Source: Sphingopyxis granuli NBRC 100800 (lineage in GTDB: Bacteria > Pseudomonadota > Alphaproteobacteria > Sphingomonadales > Sphingomonadaceae). Taken from it: a DNA stretch of 64,000 nucleotides. Positions within the stretch are counted from its first letter, which is position 1, and each line of letters opens with the position of its first letter. The position numbers were made by a program, and so were the translations under genes. The stretch is from NCBI RefSeq assembly GCF_001591045.1, contig NZ_BCUA01000014.1, forward strand, positions 1 through 64,000. The letters run 5' to 3'. Under the pieces are notes generated by a model. That model ran no database searches. It saw only the letters and a program-made list of their open reading frames with translations, and was not told where the DNA came from. This document shows positions 8,311 to 17,466 of the stretch, in pieces.

Positions 8311-10092
8311 ATGACCAGAACGATCACGGCGGTGACCGCCGCTCTCCTGTTTTCGATCGCCGCGGGCGGTGCGCCCGCACTCGCCGCGGACGCCGGTGCG
8401 CCCGAGATGACGGCGCCGCCGCAGACCGTGCCCGATATTCTCTCGTCGAAGCAAAAGGCCTTCTACAAGCAGGTTCTCGCCGCGATCCGCGGCCAGCGCT
8501 GGGCGGAGACGAAGACGCTGCTCGACGGGGCCGACCAGGACGCGAAGGGCGCTCCGCTCAGCGATTTCCTGCGCGCCGAATTGCTGCTCGCGGCGGGCAG
8601 TCCGCGCGCCGAGGTTGCCGACATCATGCCGCTGCTCGCACGAGCGCCATGGCTCCCGCAAGCCGACCGGCTCGGCCGTCTGGCGGCCAAGCGCGGCGCC
8701 ACCGACCTGCCGACACTGCCGCCGCAGACGCGTCTCGCCTGGGCAGGCAGCGCGCCACGACGCGTCGGCGCCGATTCGGTCAACGATCCGGTGGCCGCCA
8801 GCCTCGCGCGCACGATCCCCGACCGGATTAAGAATGACGACCCGGCGGGAGCCGAGGCGTTGCTCAACGCTGTGATCGACCAACTCTCTCCCGACGCGCG
8901 CGCCGAATGGACGCAAAAGGTCGCCTGGTCCTATTATATCGAGAATGACGACGCGAACGCGCTGCGCCTCGCCCTGTCCTGCGCCTCGGGCCACAATGGC
9001 TGGGCGACGCAGGGCGCCTGGGTGCAGGGTCTCGCGGCATGGCGGCTGCGCGACTATCGCACCGCGCTCGTCGCCTTCGATCGGGTCGGACGCGAAGCGC
9101 CCGACAGCGAATTGCGCGCCGCCGGCTATTACTGGGCCGCGCGCGCGGCGATCGCCAGCGGCGAGCCTGCGTCGGTGCAGCAACGCCTGCGCGCCGCCGC
9201 AGCCAACGAGGAAACGCTCTACGGTCTGCTCGCCGCCGAAACACTGGGTATCGAAACAGGAAGCCAGCGCGAGAATGTCCGCGCAGACCGCAGCGCGTGG
9301 CGCGCGCTGGAAGATCTGCCCAACGTCCGCATCGCGATGGCCTTTGCCGAGATCGACGAAGATCAATATGCCGGCGACGCGCTGAAACACCAGGCGCGCA
9401 TCGGCAACCCCGGTCAGCACGGCCAACTCATCGGCATGGCGCAGGCGCTCAGCCTGCCCGAAACCCAGCTCTATCTCGCGCACAACACTCCCGGTGGCCG
9501 CAAGCTCGCCGCCGCGTCGCGCTATCCGCAGCCCAAATGGGAGCCCAACGGCGGCTGGAAGGTCGATCCGGCTCTCGTCTTTGCGCACACCCTCCAGGAA
9601 TCGCGGTTCCAGCGTGCGGTGGTGAGCCCGGCGGGCGCCTATGGCCTGATGCAGGTGCTGCCCGGCACCGCGCGCGATGTCGCGCGGTGGCGCGGCGAGG
9701 CGGTGGCGACGACCGATCTGCGCATCCCCGCGGTGAACATGGATTTCGGCCAGAGCTATCTGCAATATCTGAGCCGCGACGCATCGACCGGCGGCTTGCT
9801 GCCCAAGGTGATCGCCGCCTACAACGCCGGTCCGGCGCCGGTCGCGCGCTGGGCGACCGAAGTGCGCGACAATGGCGATCCGCTATTGTTCATGGAATCG
9901 ATCCCCTATTGGGAGACGCGCGGCTATGTCGGCATCGTGCTGCGCAATTACTGGATGTACGAGGCGCAGCAAGGCAAGCCGTCGGTCAGCCGCGCCGCGC
10001 TCGCGCAGGGCCAGTGGCCGCGCTTTCCGGACGGCAAGGACCGGGTGCGCCTGACCCATGCGGCCCCGACCGGCCTCGCCAGCGCCAATTGA
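8311..10092 (+). CDS. Soluble lytic murein transglycosylase
   Basis: Predicted periplasmic peptidoglycan-cleaving enzyme forming 1,6-anhydro-muramyl ends. Residues 1-26 are a classical signal peptide ending ALAADA. A long alpha-helical superhelix region (about 30-400) precedes the SLT domain. The catalytic glutamate is Glu430 in HTLQESRF, followed by the conserved SPAGAYGLMQVLPGTA and the later KVIAAYNAGP. The architecture and 593-residue length match the Slt70 family. Anhydro-muropeptides from such enzymes are processed by NagZ (59609-60616). The gene follows the glycosylase-like gene with a three-base gap. Confidence 0.95.
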   Translation: MTRTITAVTAALLFSIAAGGAPALAADAGAPEMTAPPQTVPDILSSKQKAFYKQVLAAIRGQRWAETKTLLDGADQDAKGAPLSDFLRAELLLAAGSPRAEVADIMPLLARAPWLPQADRLGRLAAKRGATDLPTLPPQTRLAWAGSAPRRVGADSVNDPVAASLARTIPDRIKNDDPAGAEALLNAVIDQLSPDARAEWTQKVAWSYYIENDDANALRLALSCASGHNGWATQGAWVQGLAAWRLRDYRTALVAFDRVGREAPDSELRAAGYYWAARAAIASGEPASVQQRLRAAAANEETLYGLLAAETLGIETGSQRENVRADRSAWRALEDLPNVRIAMAFAEIDEDQYAGDALKHQARIGNPGQHGQLIGMAQALSLPETQLYLAHNTPGGRKLAAASRYPQPKWEPNGGWKVDPALVFAHTLQESRFQRAVVSPAGAYGLMQVLPGTARDVARWRGEAVATTDLRIPAVNMDFGQSYLQYLSRDASTGGLLPKVIAAYNAGPAPVARWATEVRDNGDPLLFMESIPYWETRGYVGIVLRNYWMYEAQQGKPSVSRAALAQGQWPRFPDGKDRVRLTHAAPTGLASAN

Positions 10093-10131
10093 CCGCGCCC
10101 TGAATCTCTTCGACCCGTCCCGGCTGTCGCC

Positions 10132-10162
10132 TTGAGACAGCAAGAATGTTCTTTCTTTGTTC
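10132..10162 (+). promoter_or_regulatory. Predicted LexA (SOS) box in the radical SAM promoter
   Basis: GTTCTTTCTTTGTTC at 10148-10162 is an exact GTTC-N7-GTTC, the alphaproteobacterial LexA operator. A -35-like TTGAGA lies at 10132-10137, so the box would cover the -10 region, the same geometry as at the lexA promoter in this window (31612-31644). The ATG of the downstream gene is 24 bases after the box. LexA control is inferred from the match and spacing. Confidence 0.75.
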
Positions 10163-10186
10163 TCATCGGCGCTCTATCCTGCGCCG

Positions 10187-11272
10187 ATGGTCGCCAAGCC
10201 CCTGCCCCCGATCGCCGGTCGCGGCGCACCGGCGAATCCGCGCCCGACACGCACCGGGTCGCCGGATCGCGATGCCGACGGCGACTGGCTCGACGCGGCG
10301 GCGGAGATCGACGGCGGCGCGCCGCCGCTGCGCACGACGGTGACGGTCGAACATCCAAAGACGATCATCGCGCGCAATAGCTCGCCCGACATCGGTTTCG
10401 ACCGCTCGATCAATCCGTATCGCGGCTGCGAACATGGCTGCATCTATTGCTTCGCGCGACCGACGCACGCCTTTCACGACCTGTCGCCGGGCCTCGACTT
10501 CGAAAGCCGCCTGTTCGCCAAGCCCGGCGCCGCGGCGCTGCTACGGCGCGAACTGGCGAAGCGCGGCTACAAGCCGGCGCCGCTGGCGATCGGGACCAAC
10601 ACCGACGGCTATCAACCGATCGAACGCGAATGGCGCATCACGCGACAGGTGATCGAGGTGCTGGCAGAGACCAGGCACCCGCTGCTGATCACCACCAAGT
10701 CCGATCGGCTGCTACGCGATATCGACCTGCTCGCGCGGATGGCGCGCGACGATCTGGTCGGGGTCGCGGTGTCGGTGACGACGCTCGATCCCGCCCTCGC
10801 GCGCACGCTGGAACCGCGCGCGCCGCACCCGCGGCGCAGGCTGGCCGCGATCCGGGCGCTGATCGATGCCGGCGTGCCGACGCAGGTCAACATCTCGCCG
10901 ATCATCCCGGCGATCACCGACCCGGAGATCGAGGCGATCATGGCCGCGGCGGCCGACGCGGGTGCGATCCGCGCCTCCTACATCCTGCTCCGCCTGCCGT
11001 TCGAAGTCGCGCCGCTGTTCCGCGCCTGGCTGGCCGCCCATTACCCCGACCGCGCCGACAAGGTCATGCATATCGTGCAGGACATCCGGGGCGGGCGCGA
11101 CAATGATCCCGATTTCTTCAGCCGGATGAAGGGACGCGGCGTCTGGGCGCAGCTCATCCGCACCCGCGTCCGGCGCGCCGCCCGCGCACACGGACTGGAT
11201 GGGGGTTTCCCGCCGATCCGCTGCGATCTGTTCAGACCGCCGGAAAGGGGCGGTCAGATGGAGCTTTTCTAG
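10187..11272 (+). CDS. PA0069-family radical SAM protein
   Basis: A 361-residue radical S-adenosylmethionine protein. The cluster motif GCEHGCIYC has Cys81, Cys85 and Cys88 (Cx3Cx2C), followed by FARPTHAFHDLSPGLDFES, typical of the PA0069/Rv2578c group related to spore photoproduct lyase. The reaction of this family is not established to my knowledge. The start is the ATG at 10187; an upstream TTG would place the SOS box inside the coding region. A predicted LexA box overlaps the promoter, so a DNA-damage role is plausible but unproven. The 3' end is followed by a long palindromic repeat between convergent genes. Confidence 0.92.
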   Translation: MVAKPLPPIAGRGAPANPRPTRTGSPDRDADGDWLDAAAEIDGGAPPLRTTVTVEHPKTIIARNSSPDIGFDRSINPYRGCEHGCIYCFARPTHAFHDLSPGLDFESRLFAKPGAAALLRRELAKRGYKPAPLAIGTNTDGYQPIEREWRITRQVIEVLAETRHPLLITTKSDRLLRDIDLLARMARDDLVGVAVSVTTLDPALARTLEPRAPHPRRRLAAIRALIDAGVPTQVNISPIIPAITDPEIEAIMAAAADAGAIRASYILLRLPFEVAPLFRAWLAAHYPDRADKVMHIVQDIRGGRDNDPDFFSRMKGRGVWAQLIRTRVRRAARAHGLDGGFPPIRCDLFRPPERGGQMELF

Positions 11273-11300
11273 ATTCTAGTAACCTTGGATCGATGCGTTT

Positions 11301-11384
11301 CGTCATTGCGAGCGGAGCGAAGCAATCCAGGGCGGTTTTGTGCCTGTTCTGGATTGCCGCGCGGCTTCGCCGCTCGCAATGACG
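11301..11384. repeat. Palindromic intergenic element, CGTCA-ended family (copy C)
   Basis: A long inverted repeat. The left arm begins CGTCATTGCGAGCGGAGCG and runs to CAATCCAG (11301-11330); the right arm runs from CTGGATTGC to GCTCGCAATGACG (11349-11384). It sits between two convergent genes and could terminate both transcripts. The ends CGTCA/TGACG are shared with elements at 48425-48500 and 41317-41342. Confidence 0.85.
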
Positions 11385-11410
11385 ATCATCCTGTTCCAGT
11401 CTGGCCCGAC

Positions 11411-13015
11411 CTACGCTTCCGCCAGCGACTTCAGCTTGTAATCCTTGTAATCGTCGCGGAGCTGGCGCTTCAACAGCTTGCCCGTCGCGGTGTGCGGCAG
11501 TTCTTCGACGAAGACGATCTCGTCGGGCAGCCACCATTTGGCGACCTTGTCCTGCAGATGGTCGATGATGCTCGCCTCGCTCACCTCGGCGCCGGGCTTC
11601 TTCACGATCAGCAGGATCGGCCGCTCGTCCCACTTGGGATGGAAGACGCCGACCGCCGCAGCTTCCTGCACGCCCGGCGCGCCCACCGCCGCGTTTTCGA
11701 GCTCGATCGAACTGATCCACTCGCCGCCCGACTTGATGACGTCCTTTGCGCGATCGGTGATCTGCATGACCCCGTCGGGGTGCAGCACCGACACATCGCC
11801 GGTGTCGAACCAGCCGTCCGCATCGGCGGCGTCTTCTTCCGCCTTGAAATAGCGCTGGATGATCCACGGTCCGCGGCACTGCAACCGGCCGCTCGTCTTG
11901 CCGTCGCGCGGCAGGACATGGCCTTCGTCGTCGACGATGCGCAGTTCGACGCCGAACGGCGGGCAGCCCTGGCGGCAGATGACGTCGACCTGTTCGTCGA
12001 AGCTCATGCTATCCCAGTTCCACGGGCGCCGGCCCATCGTCCCGATCGGGCTGGTTTCGGTCATGCCCCAGGCATGCCCGACATAGACGCCCGCCTTCAT
12101 GAAGCGTTCGATCATCGCGCGCGGCGCCGCCGAGCCGCCGATCGTGACATGCTGAAGCGCCCCGTAACCGATGCCGGTCGCGTCCATGTGCGCGAACATC
12201 GCGAGCCACACGGTCGGAACACCCGCGCTGTGCGTGACACCCTCGGCGTGCATCAGGTCGCACAGCACCTGCGCATCGTTGGTCGCCGAAAAGACCATTT
12301 TCGCCCCCACCGTCGCGGCGGCGAAGGGCACGCCCCAGCTGTTTGCGTGGAACATCGGCACGATCGGCAGGATGACGCTGCGGTTCGACAGGTTGAAAGC
12401 GTCGGGCTGAATTTCAGTGATCGCGTGGATGACGTTCGAGCGGTGTTCGTAAAGCACGCCCTTGGGATTGCCCGTCGTCCCGCTGGTGTAACAAAGCCCG
12501 ACCGGATCGCGCTCGTCGAGGGCGACCCATTCGAAATCGGCATCCTCGGCCTCCACCAGATCGCGATAGGACAGATAGCCGTCCCGCGCCGGCGCGTCGA
12601 ACAGCACGAAATGTTCGACCGTCCGGAGTTGCGGCCGCAGCCGCTCGACGATCGGCAGGAAGGCCGCGTCGAAGAACAGCACGCGATCCTCGGCGTGGTT
12701 GACGATATAGATGAGCTGCTCGTCGAAAAGCCGCGGATTGACCGTGTGGAGCACCCCGCCCATTCCCGCGGTGCCGTACCAGCTCACCAGATGGTGACCA
12801 TGGTTCATCGCCAGCGTCGCGATGCGGTCGCCTTTTTTCATGCCGAGCCGGGTCAGCGCGGCGGCAAAGCGGCGCGCGTCGCGTCCCACTTCTCCCCATG
12901 TCGATCGCGTCATGCTGCCATCGGCCCAGCGCGTGACGATCTCCCGCGTCGCATGTTCGCGCGCGGCGTGATCGATCAGGCTCGTGACGAGTAACGGCTG
13001 GCCCTGCATTCCCAT
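11411..13015 (-). CDS. Long/medium-chain fatty acid CoA ligase (AMP-forming)
   Basis: Activates a fatty acid to its acyl-CoA through an acyl-adenylate (ANL superfamily). The P-loop-like A3 motif [12 protein letters not shown] is present, then the adenylate-binding GMTETSPIG, the hinge [11 protein letters not shown]...[15 protein letters not shown], and the catalytic lysine motif [13 protein letters not shown] near the C terminus. The overall pattern resembles AlkK-type medium-chain ligases. The start is set at ATG 13015 (534 residues) because GGAGG lies ten bases before it, whereas the ATG at 13024 would have only one base of spacing. It is a single gene, apparently with its own promoter in 13016-13211. 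Confidence 0.92.
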   Translation of the reverse strand: MGMQGQPLLVTSLIDHAAREHATREIVTRWADGSMTRSTWGEVGRDARRFAAALTRLGMKKGDRIATLAMNHGHHLVSWYGTAGMGGVLHTVNPRLFDEQLIYIVNHAEDRVLFFDAAFLPIVERLRPQLRTVEHFVLFDAPARDGYLSYRDLVEAEDADFEWVALDERDPVGLCYTSGTTGNPKGVLYEHRSNVIHAITEIQPDAFNLSNRSVILPIVPMFHANSWGVPFAAATVGAKMVFSATNDAQVLCDLMHAEGVTHSAGVPTVWLAMFAHMDATGIGYGALQHVTIGGSAAPRAMIERFMKAGVYVGHAWGMTETSPIGTMGRRPWNWDSMSFDEQVDVICRQGCPPFGVELRIVDDEGHVLPRDGKTSGRLQCRGPWIIQRYFKAEEDAADADGWFDTGDVSVLHPDGVMQITDRAKDVIKSGGEWISSIELENAAVGAPGVQEAAAVGVFHPKWDERPILLIVKKPGAEVSEASIIDHLQDKVAKWWLPDEIVFVEELPHTATGKLLKRQLRDDYKDYKLKSLAEA

Positions 13016-13211
13016 CTTCGGCATCCCTCCAGATTATTTGCCCCAGCGATAGGGCGTGACGCGCACTTGATGCAAGGCCTCACGCACCGACGGGGCGCGC
13101 GTTCGACGGGAATCAGCTACTGCAAAAGGCGCAATTGGGGCGTTAGTCGCAATTTTATTACAAAACCGCCCGCCTGCTGTTCGCTTCCAACTTAGCGGCG
13201 CAGCCCCTACG

Positions 13212-16200
13212 CTACCGCACCCGGAACTCGCGCGGCGCGACGAGCGACAATGCCGCGTCGCTTACGCCCGCGATCATTTCGAGCCGCGAGACGACGTCGG
13301 GTCCCAGCGCGAACCCGCGGCCGAGTTCGACGCGAACATCGCGTTCGGTCAACGGATCGTGGGTATCGATGACGACCCGGCCGCGCGCATCGTCGCGGCG
13401 TTCGAGCAGTGCCGCCATCTCGGTCACCGCCTCGGCCAGTTCGACGCGGCAGGTCAGCTGCAAGGCGGCCGTCGCCGCGATGTCGGTGAGCGACTGCGCC
13501 CCGCGCACCGTCACGCGCGGCGTCTCCTCGCCCTCCAGCAGGTCGAGTTCGACCGACAGCAGCGCGCAGCCCCCTTCCGCCGCGAGCGCTTCCAGTACCT
13601 TGCCCGCGCCCTCGTCGAAGCAACTCGACTGGAACTGGCCGCTGCGGTCGGAGAGTGTCAGGTTGAGGAAGCGGTTGCCGCGCTGCGACACGCGCGCGCG
13701 CGCGTTTTCGACCATCGCCGCCATCGTCATCGGGATTCGCGTGCCCGGCGTCATTTCGACATTGTCGCAGATGTCGCCATAGGTGCGCACGCCGCGCGCG
13801 GCGAGGATCGCCTCATATTGCTCGACCGGATGGGCCGAGAAATAGAAGCCGAACGCCTCCTTCTCGCGCGTCATGCGTTCCCCGAGCGTCCATGGCTCGG
13901 CCGCGGGAAGCTGCAGCACGGGCGCAAGATCGACATCGCCGCCGAACAGTCCGCCCTGCCCCGTCGATCGCTCATGCGCCGAACTGTTCGCGCAGCCGAG
14001 CAGCGCTTCGGCCCCGGCATAGGCGCGCGGGCGGTCGGGCTCGACGCAGTCGAACGCGCCCGCCCCCGCCAGCGCCTCGATCTGGCGCCGGTTGAGTTGC
14101 TTGGGATCGATACGCCCCGCAAAATCGTCGAGGCTGGCGAAATCGCCCTTGGCGCGGCGTTCGGCGACCAGCGCCTCCATCGCCTTTTCGCCGACGCCCT
14201 TGAGTGCGCCGAGCGCATAGCGCACCGCGAGCCCGTCCCCCGTGCGGCCCACCGAAAAATCCGCCTCGCTCTCGTTGATCGACGGCGGCGCGATCGCAAT
14301 GTCGAGCCGGCGCATGTCGTCGATGAACACCGACAATTTGTCGGTCTGGTGGCTGTCGAACGACATCGAGGCGGCAAAGAATTCGTGCGGGTGATGCGCC
14401 TTCAGCCAGGCCGTCTGATAGGACAGCAGCGCATAGGCCGCGGCGTGGCTCTTGTTGAAACCATAACCGGCGAACTTGTCGATCAAGTCGAACAACTCGT
14501 TCGCGGTCTTGGCATCGATGCCGTTATGCTCGCCGCAGCCCTTGACGAAGGTCTCGCGCTGCGCGTCCATCTCGGCCTTGATCTTCTTGCCCATCGCGCG
14601 GCGCAGCAGGTCGGCGCCGCCGAGGCTGTAGCCGGCCAATATCTGCGCCGCCTGCATCACCTGTTCCTGATAGACGAAGATGCCATAGGTTTCGGCGAGG
14701 ATGCCCTCGAGCAGCGGGTGCGGATAGGCGATCGCCTCGCGCCCGTTCTTGCGCGCACCGAACAGCGGAATATTGTCCATCGGCCCCGGCCGATAGAGCG
14801 CGACGAGCGCGATGATGTCGCCGAAATTGGTCGGCTTCACCGCCGACAGCGTGCGCCGCATCCCTTCGGATTCGAGCTGGAACACCCCGACCGTGTCGCC
14901 GCGCTGGAGCAGTTCGTAGACGCCCGGATCGTCCCACGCGAGCTGATCGAGATCGACGTCGACCCCGCGCAGCGCAAGCAGCCGCCGCGCCTCCTTCAGC
15001 ACCGACAGCGTCTTGAGGCCGAGGAAGTCGAACTTCACCAGCCCCGCGGTCTCGACATATTTCATGTCGAACTGCGTCACCGGCATGTCCGAGCGCGGAT
15101 CGCGATAGAGCGGGACGAGCTGGTCGAGCGGCCGGTCGCCGATCACCACGCCCGCGGCATGAGTCGAGCTGTGACGCGGCAGGCCTTCCAATTGGCGCGC
15201 CATGTCGAACAGGCGGCGGACACCATCGTCCTGCTTATATTCGGTCATCAACTCGGACACGCCGTTCAGCGCGCGTTCGAGCGTCCAAGGATCGGTCGGA
15301 TGGTTGGGAACCAGCTTCGCCAGCCGGTCGACCTGGCCATAGCTCATCTGGAGGACGCGGCCGGTATCCTTGAGCACCGCGCGCGCCTTCAGCTTTCCGA
15401 AGGTGATAATCTGCGCGACCGTGTCACGGCCGTATTTCTCCTGCACATAGCGGATCACCTCGCCGCGCCGCGTTTCGCAGAAGTCGATGTCGAAGTCGGG
15501 CATCGACACGCGCTCGGGATTGAGGAAGCGTTCGAACAGCAGCCCGAGTTTGAGCGGGTCGAGGTCGGTGATGGTCAGCGACCAGGCGACGAGGCTGCCC
15601 GCCCCCGAACCGCGACCCGGCCCGACCGGGATATCGTGCGCCTTCGCCCATTTGATGAAGTCGGCGACGATCAGGAAGTAACCGGGGAATCCCATCTGGG
15701 TGATGACGCCGACCTCGAAATCGAGCCGCGCGACATAGGCATTGCGTTCTTCCTCGCTGAGGTCAGGATAGAGCGCCAGCCGCGCCTCAAGCCCGGCATG
15801 CGCATCGCGCGCCAGTTGCGCCGCCTCGCCCTCGCGGTCACCGGCGAGGCTGGGCAGGATCGGCTTGCGTTTCGGCGCCATGAAGGCGCAGCGCTGCGCG
15901 ACGACGAGTGTGTTGCGGATCGCCTCGGGCAGATCGGAGAAGGCATCCTCCATCGCTTCGGCGGGCTTCAGCCACGCCTCGGGGCTCGACACCCGGCGGT
16001 CTTCGCTTTCGACATAGGCCGATTGCGCGATGCACAGCATCGCGTCGTGCGCCGCGTGGAATTGCGGCTCGACGAAATTGGCGGGGTTGGTCGCGACGAG
16101 AGGCAGCGCGCGCGCATAGGCCATGTCGATCAGCGCATTTTCGGCCGCGATCTCGGCTGCCTCCCCCCGGCGCGACAGTTCGATATAGAGGCGCCCGCCG

Positions 16201-16700
16201 AACAACGCTTCGAGCTGTTCGACATAGGCCTCCGCCGCGCTCGCCTGTTCATCGGCGAGCAGGCGTGCGAGCGCCCCCTCACCGCCGCCGGTCAGGCAGA
16301 TCAGCCCGTCGGTCTTTCCCGCGAGTGCCGACAGCGCAACGTGCGGATCCTGCTCGATCGGCCGGTCGAGATGCGCCGCCGAAACGAGCGCGCAGAGATT
16401 GTCGTAGCCGATATCGTCCTGCACATAGAGCGCGAGCCAGTCGATCAGCGGCGCGCCGTTCGGCAGGCGCTGCCCCGGCCGCGCGACTGACAGGAAGGTG
16501 CCGACGATCGGTTGCACCCCCGCCGCCTTGCACGCGTCGCCGAACGCCATGACACCATAAAGCCCGTTGCGGTCGGCGATCGCGATCGCCGGGAACCCGC
16601 GCTCGCGCGCGGCCTTCGCAATGGCTTTCGGGTCGATCGCCCCCTCCAGCATGGTAAAACTGGAAAAGACGCGCAGAGGGGCGAAGGGGCTGTAGGCCAT
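13212..16700 (-). CDS. dnaE: DNA polymerase III alpha subunit
   Basis: The replicative polymerase, 1162 residues from the ATG at 16700, which begins with the conserved PHP-like region. The first 21 residues of a longer frame (from 16763) lack family resemblance. Domains in order: PHP (about 1-280), palm with catalytic PDFDIDF near residue 400, fingers including YGFNKSHAAAYALLSYQTAW, the helix-hairpin-helix region, then the OB fold (about 960-1060) and C-terminal domain. In the PHP domain the usual H-L-R-V-H-S is P-L-R-V-F-S, so the two metal-binding histidines are absent. Length and motifs indicate DnaE1 rather than the error-prone DnaE2. It appears monocistronic. Confidence 0.96.
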   Translation of the reverse strand: MAYSPFAPLRVFSSFTMLEGAIDPKAIAKAARERGFPAIAIADRNGLYGVMAFGDACKAAGVQPIVGTFLSVARPGQRLPNGAPLIDWLALYVQDDIGYDNLCALVSAAHLDRPIEQDPHVALSALAGKTDGLICLTGGGEGALARLLADEQASAAEAYVEQLEALFGGRLYIELSRRGEAAEIAAENALIDMAYARALPLVATNPANFVEPQFHAAHDAMLCIAQSAYVESEDRRVSSPEAWLKPAEAMEDAFSDLPEAIRNTLVVAQRCAFMAPKRKPILPSLAGDREGEAAQLARDAHAGLEARLALYPDLSEEERNAYVARLDFEVGVITQMGFPGYFLIVADFIKWAKAHDIPVGPGRGSGAGSLVAWSLTITDLDPLKLGLLFERFLNPERVSMPDFDIDFCETRRGEVIRYVQEKYGRDTVAQIITFGKLKARAVLKDTGRVLQMSYGQVDRLAKLVPNHPTDPWTLERALNGVSELMTEYKQDDGVRRLFDMARQLEGLPRHSSTHAAGVVIGDRPLDQLVPLYRDPRSDMPVTQFDMKYVETAGLVKFDFLGLKTLSVLKEARRLLALRGVDVDLDQLAWDDPGVYELLQRGDTVGVFQLESEGMRRTLSAVKPTNFGDIIALVALYRPGPMDNIPLFGARKNGREAIAYPHPLLEGILAETYGIFVYQEQVMQAAQILAGYSLGGADLLRRAMGKKIKAEMDAQRETFVKGCGEHNGIDAKTANELFDLIDKFAGYGFNKSHAAAYALLSYQTAWLKAHHPHEFFAASMSFDSHQTDKLSVFIDDMRRLDIAIAPPSINESEADFSVGRTGDGLAVRYALGALKGVGEKAMEALVAERRAKGDFASLDDFAGRIDPKQLNRRQIEALAGAGAFDCVEPDRPRAYAGAEALLGCANSSAHERSTGQGGLFGGDVDLAPVLQLPAAEPWTLGERMTREKEAFGFYFSAHPVEQYEAILAARGVRTYGDICDNVEMTPGTRIPMTMAAMVENARARVSQRGNRFLNLTLSDRSGQFQSSCFDEGAGKVLEALAAEGGCALLSVELDLLEGEETPRVTVRGAQSLTDIAATAALQLTCRVELAEAVTEMAALLERRDDARGRVVIDTHDPLTERDVRVELGRGFALGPDVVSRLEMIAGVSDAALSLVAPREFRVR

Positions 16701-16844
16701 GCGAGCGACGCTAGGCGGACCGGACGATTCGGGGAAGGGGCAACTCTCGTCTCTTCCCCTCATATAACCGGTAAATATCTTAACCGGTTTTGAACGCCAA
16801 ATAAGTAACGATCGACCCTACGCACATACACAAAAGGACCGGCC
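16701..16844 (+). promoter_or_regulatory. AT-rich divergent promoter region with paired TAACCGGT
   Basis: The region between dnaE (leftwards) and the orphan gene (rightwards) contains two copies of the self-complementary octamer TAACCGGT at 16764-16771 and 16780-16787, 16 bases apart, close to one and a half helical turns. AAAGGA is the ribosome site for the downstream ATG at 16845. The octamer pair looks like an operator, but I cannot name the regulator. Confidence 0.4.
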
Positions 16845-17453
16845 ATGCAGCATTGCTATAACTGCGGCGAAGAGATCGAGTTTAGATATATTGATGGCAA
16901 GCGGACGCCAATACACCTTCATGGCGGTTATTGCTCCAGTGCGGGTAGCTCATCTGAACCGAAACCCAACATCGCATTTCAGTCCCGCGAATCTTACACG
17001 GACCCAAATGCCTACTGCCCCATTTGTGGCGTGCTCGTTTTTTTCTACCAAAGTCCGCATGGGGGTCGTGTCTTTTTTGATGATCTAGGCTGGCCATGGC
17101 CAAAGCATCCATGCACCGACAATCCAAAATCTCAGAGATCAAAGGTGAAACCTCGAATACCCTCTCTAGGGAAACCGCTTATAAATAGGCGAGGAGATTC
17201 ACTTAAAATATACAAGGCGTCCAAAATCACCGAAGATCAGAACAAAATATTTCTCCATATAAAAGAAACGCAATACCCCTATTCATCAAAACACATGGAA
17301 TTCCCAAGAATATCTTTAGAAAAATATGATATAAATATCAGTGATATAAGAGAATCTCCGGCATTTATCTTAGCCGATCTAGGAGATAGCTATATAATAT
17401 CCTTCATATCCGGAAGGAGAAAAAAGATCATAAGTATCAAACTTAAAAAATAA
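16845..17453 (+). CDS. Orphan zinc-ribbon protein on an AT-rich insert
   Basis: A 202-residue protein in two parts. Residues 1-95 hold two Cys-x2-Cys knuckles (Cys4/Cys7 and Cys58/Cys61) with nearby His24, His26, Cys30, His72, His88 and Cys90 as further possible zinc ligands. VFFYQSPHGGRVFFDDLG and WPKHPC resemble a widespread uncharacterised zinc-ribbon family. Residues 96-202 are rich in Lys, Ile, Ser and Tyr and unlike anything I recognise. Base composition falls sharply: the second half is roughly one third GC, against about two thirds for the neighbours, and uses AT-rich codons such as ATA and AAA. This points to horizontal acquisition. A good AAAGGA ribosome site precedes the ATG. No transposase or integrase flanks it. 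Confidence 0.8.
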   Translation: MQHCYNCGEEIEFRYIDGKRTPIHLHGGYCSSAGSSSEPKPNIAFQSRESYTDPNAYCPICGVLVFFYQSPHGGRVFFDDLGWPWPKHPCTDNPKSQRSKVKPRIPSLGKPLINRRGDSLKIYKASKITEDQNKIFLHIKETQYPYSSKHMEFPRISLEKYDINISDIRESPAFILADLGDSYIISFISGRRKKIISIKLKK

Positions 17454-17466
17454 TTCAGCCCAACTC

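Noticed and set aside
13359-16490. A 1043-codon open frame on the plus strand opposite dnaE
   Set aside because: Antisense shadow of dnaE: Arg/Leu/Ala-rich, no motif, no ribosome site.
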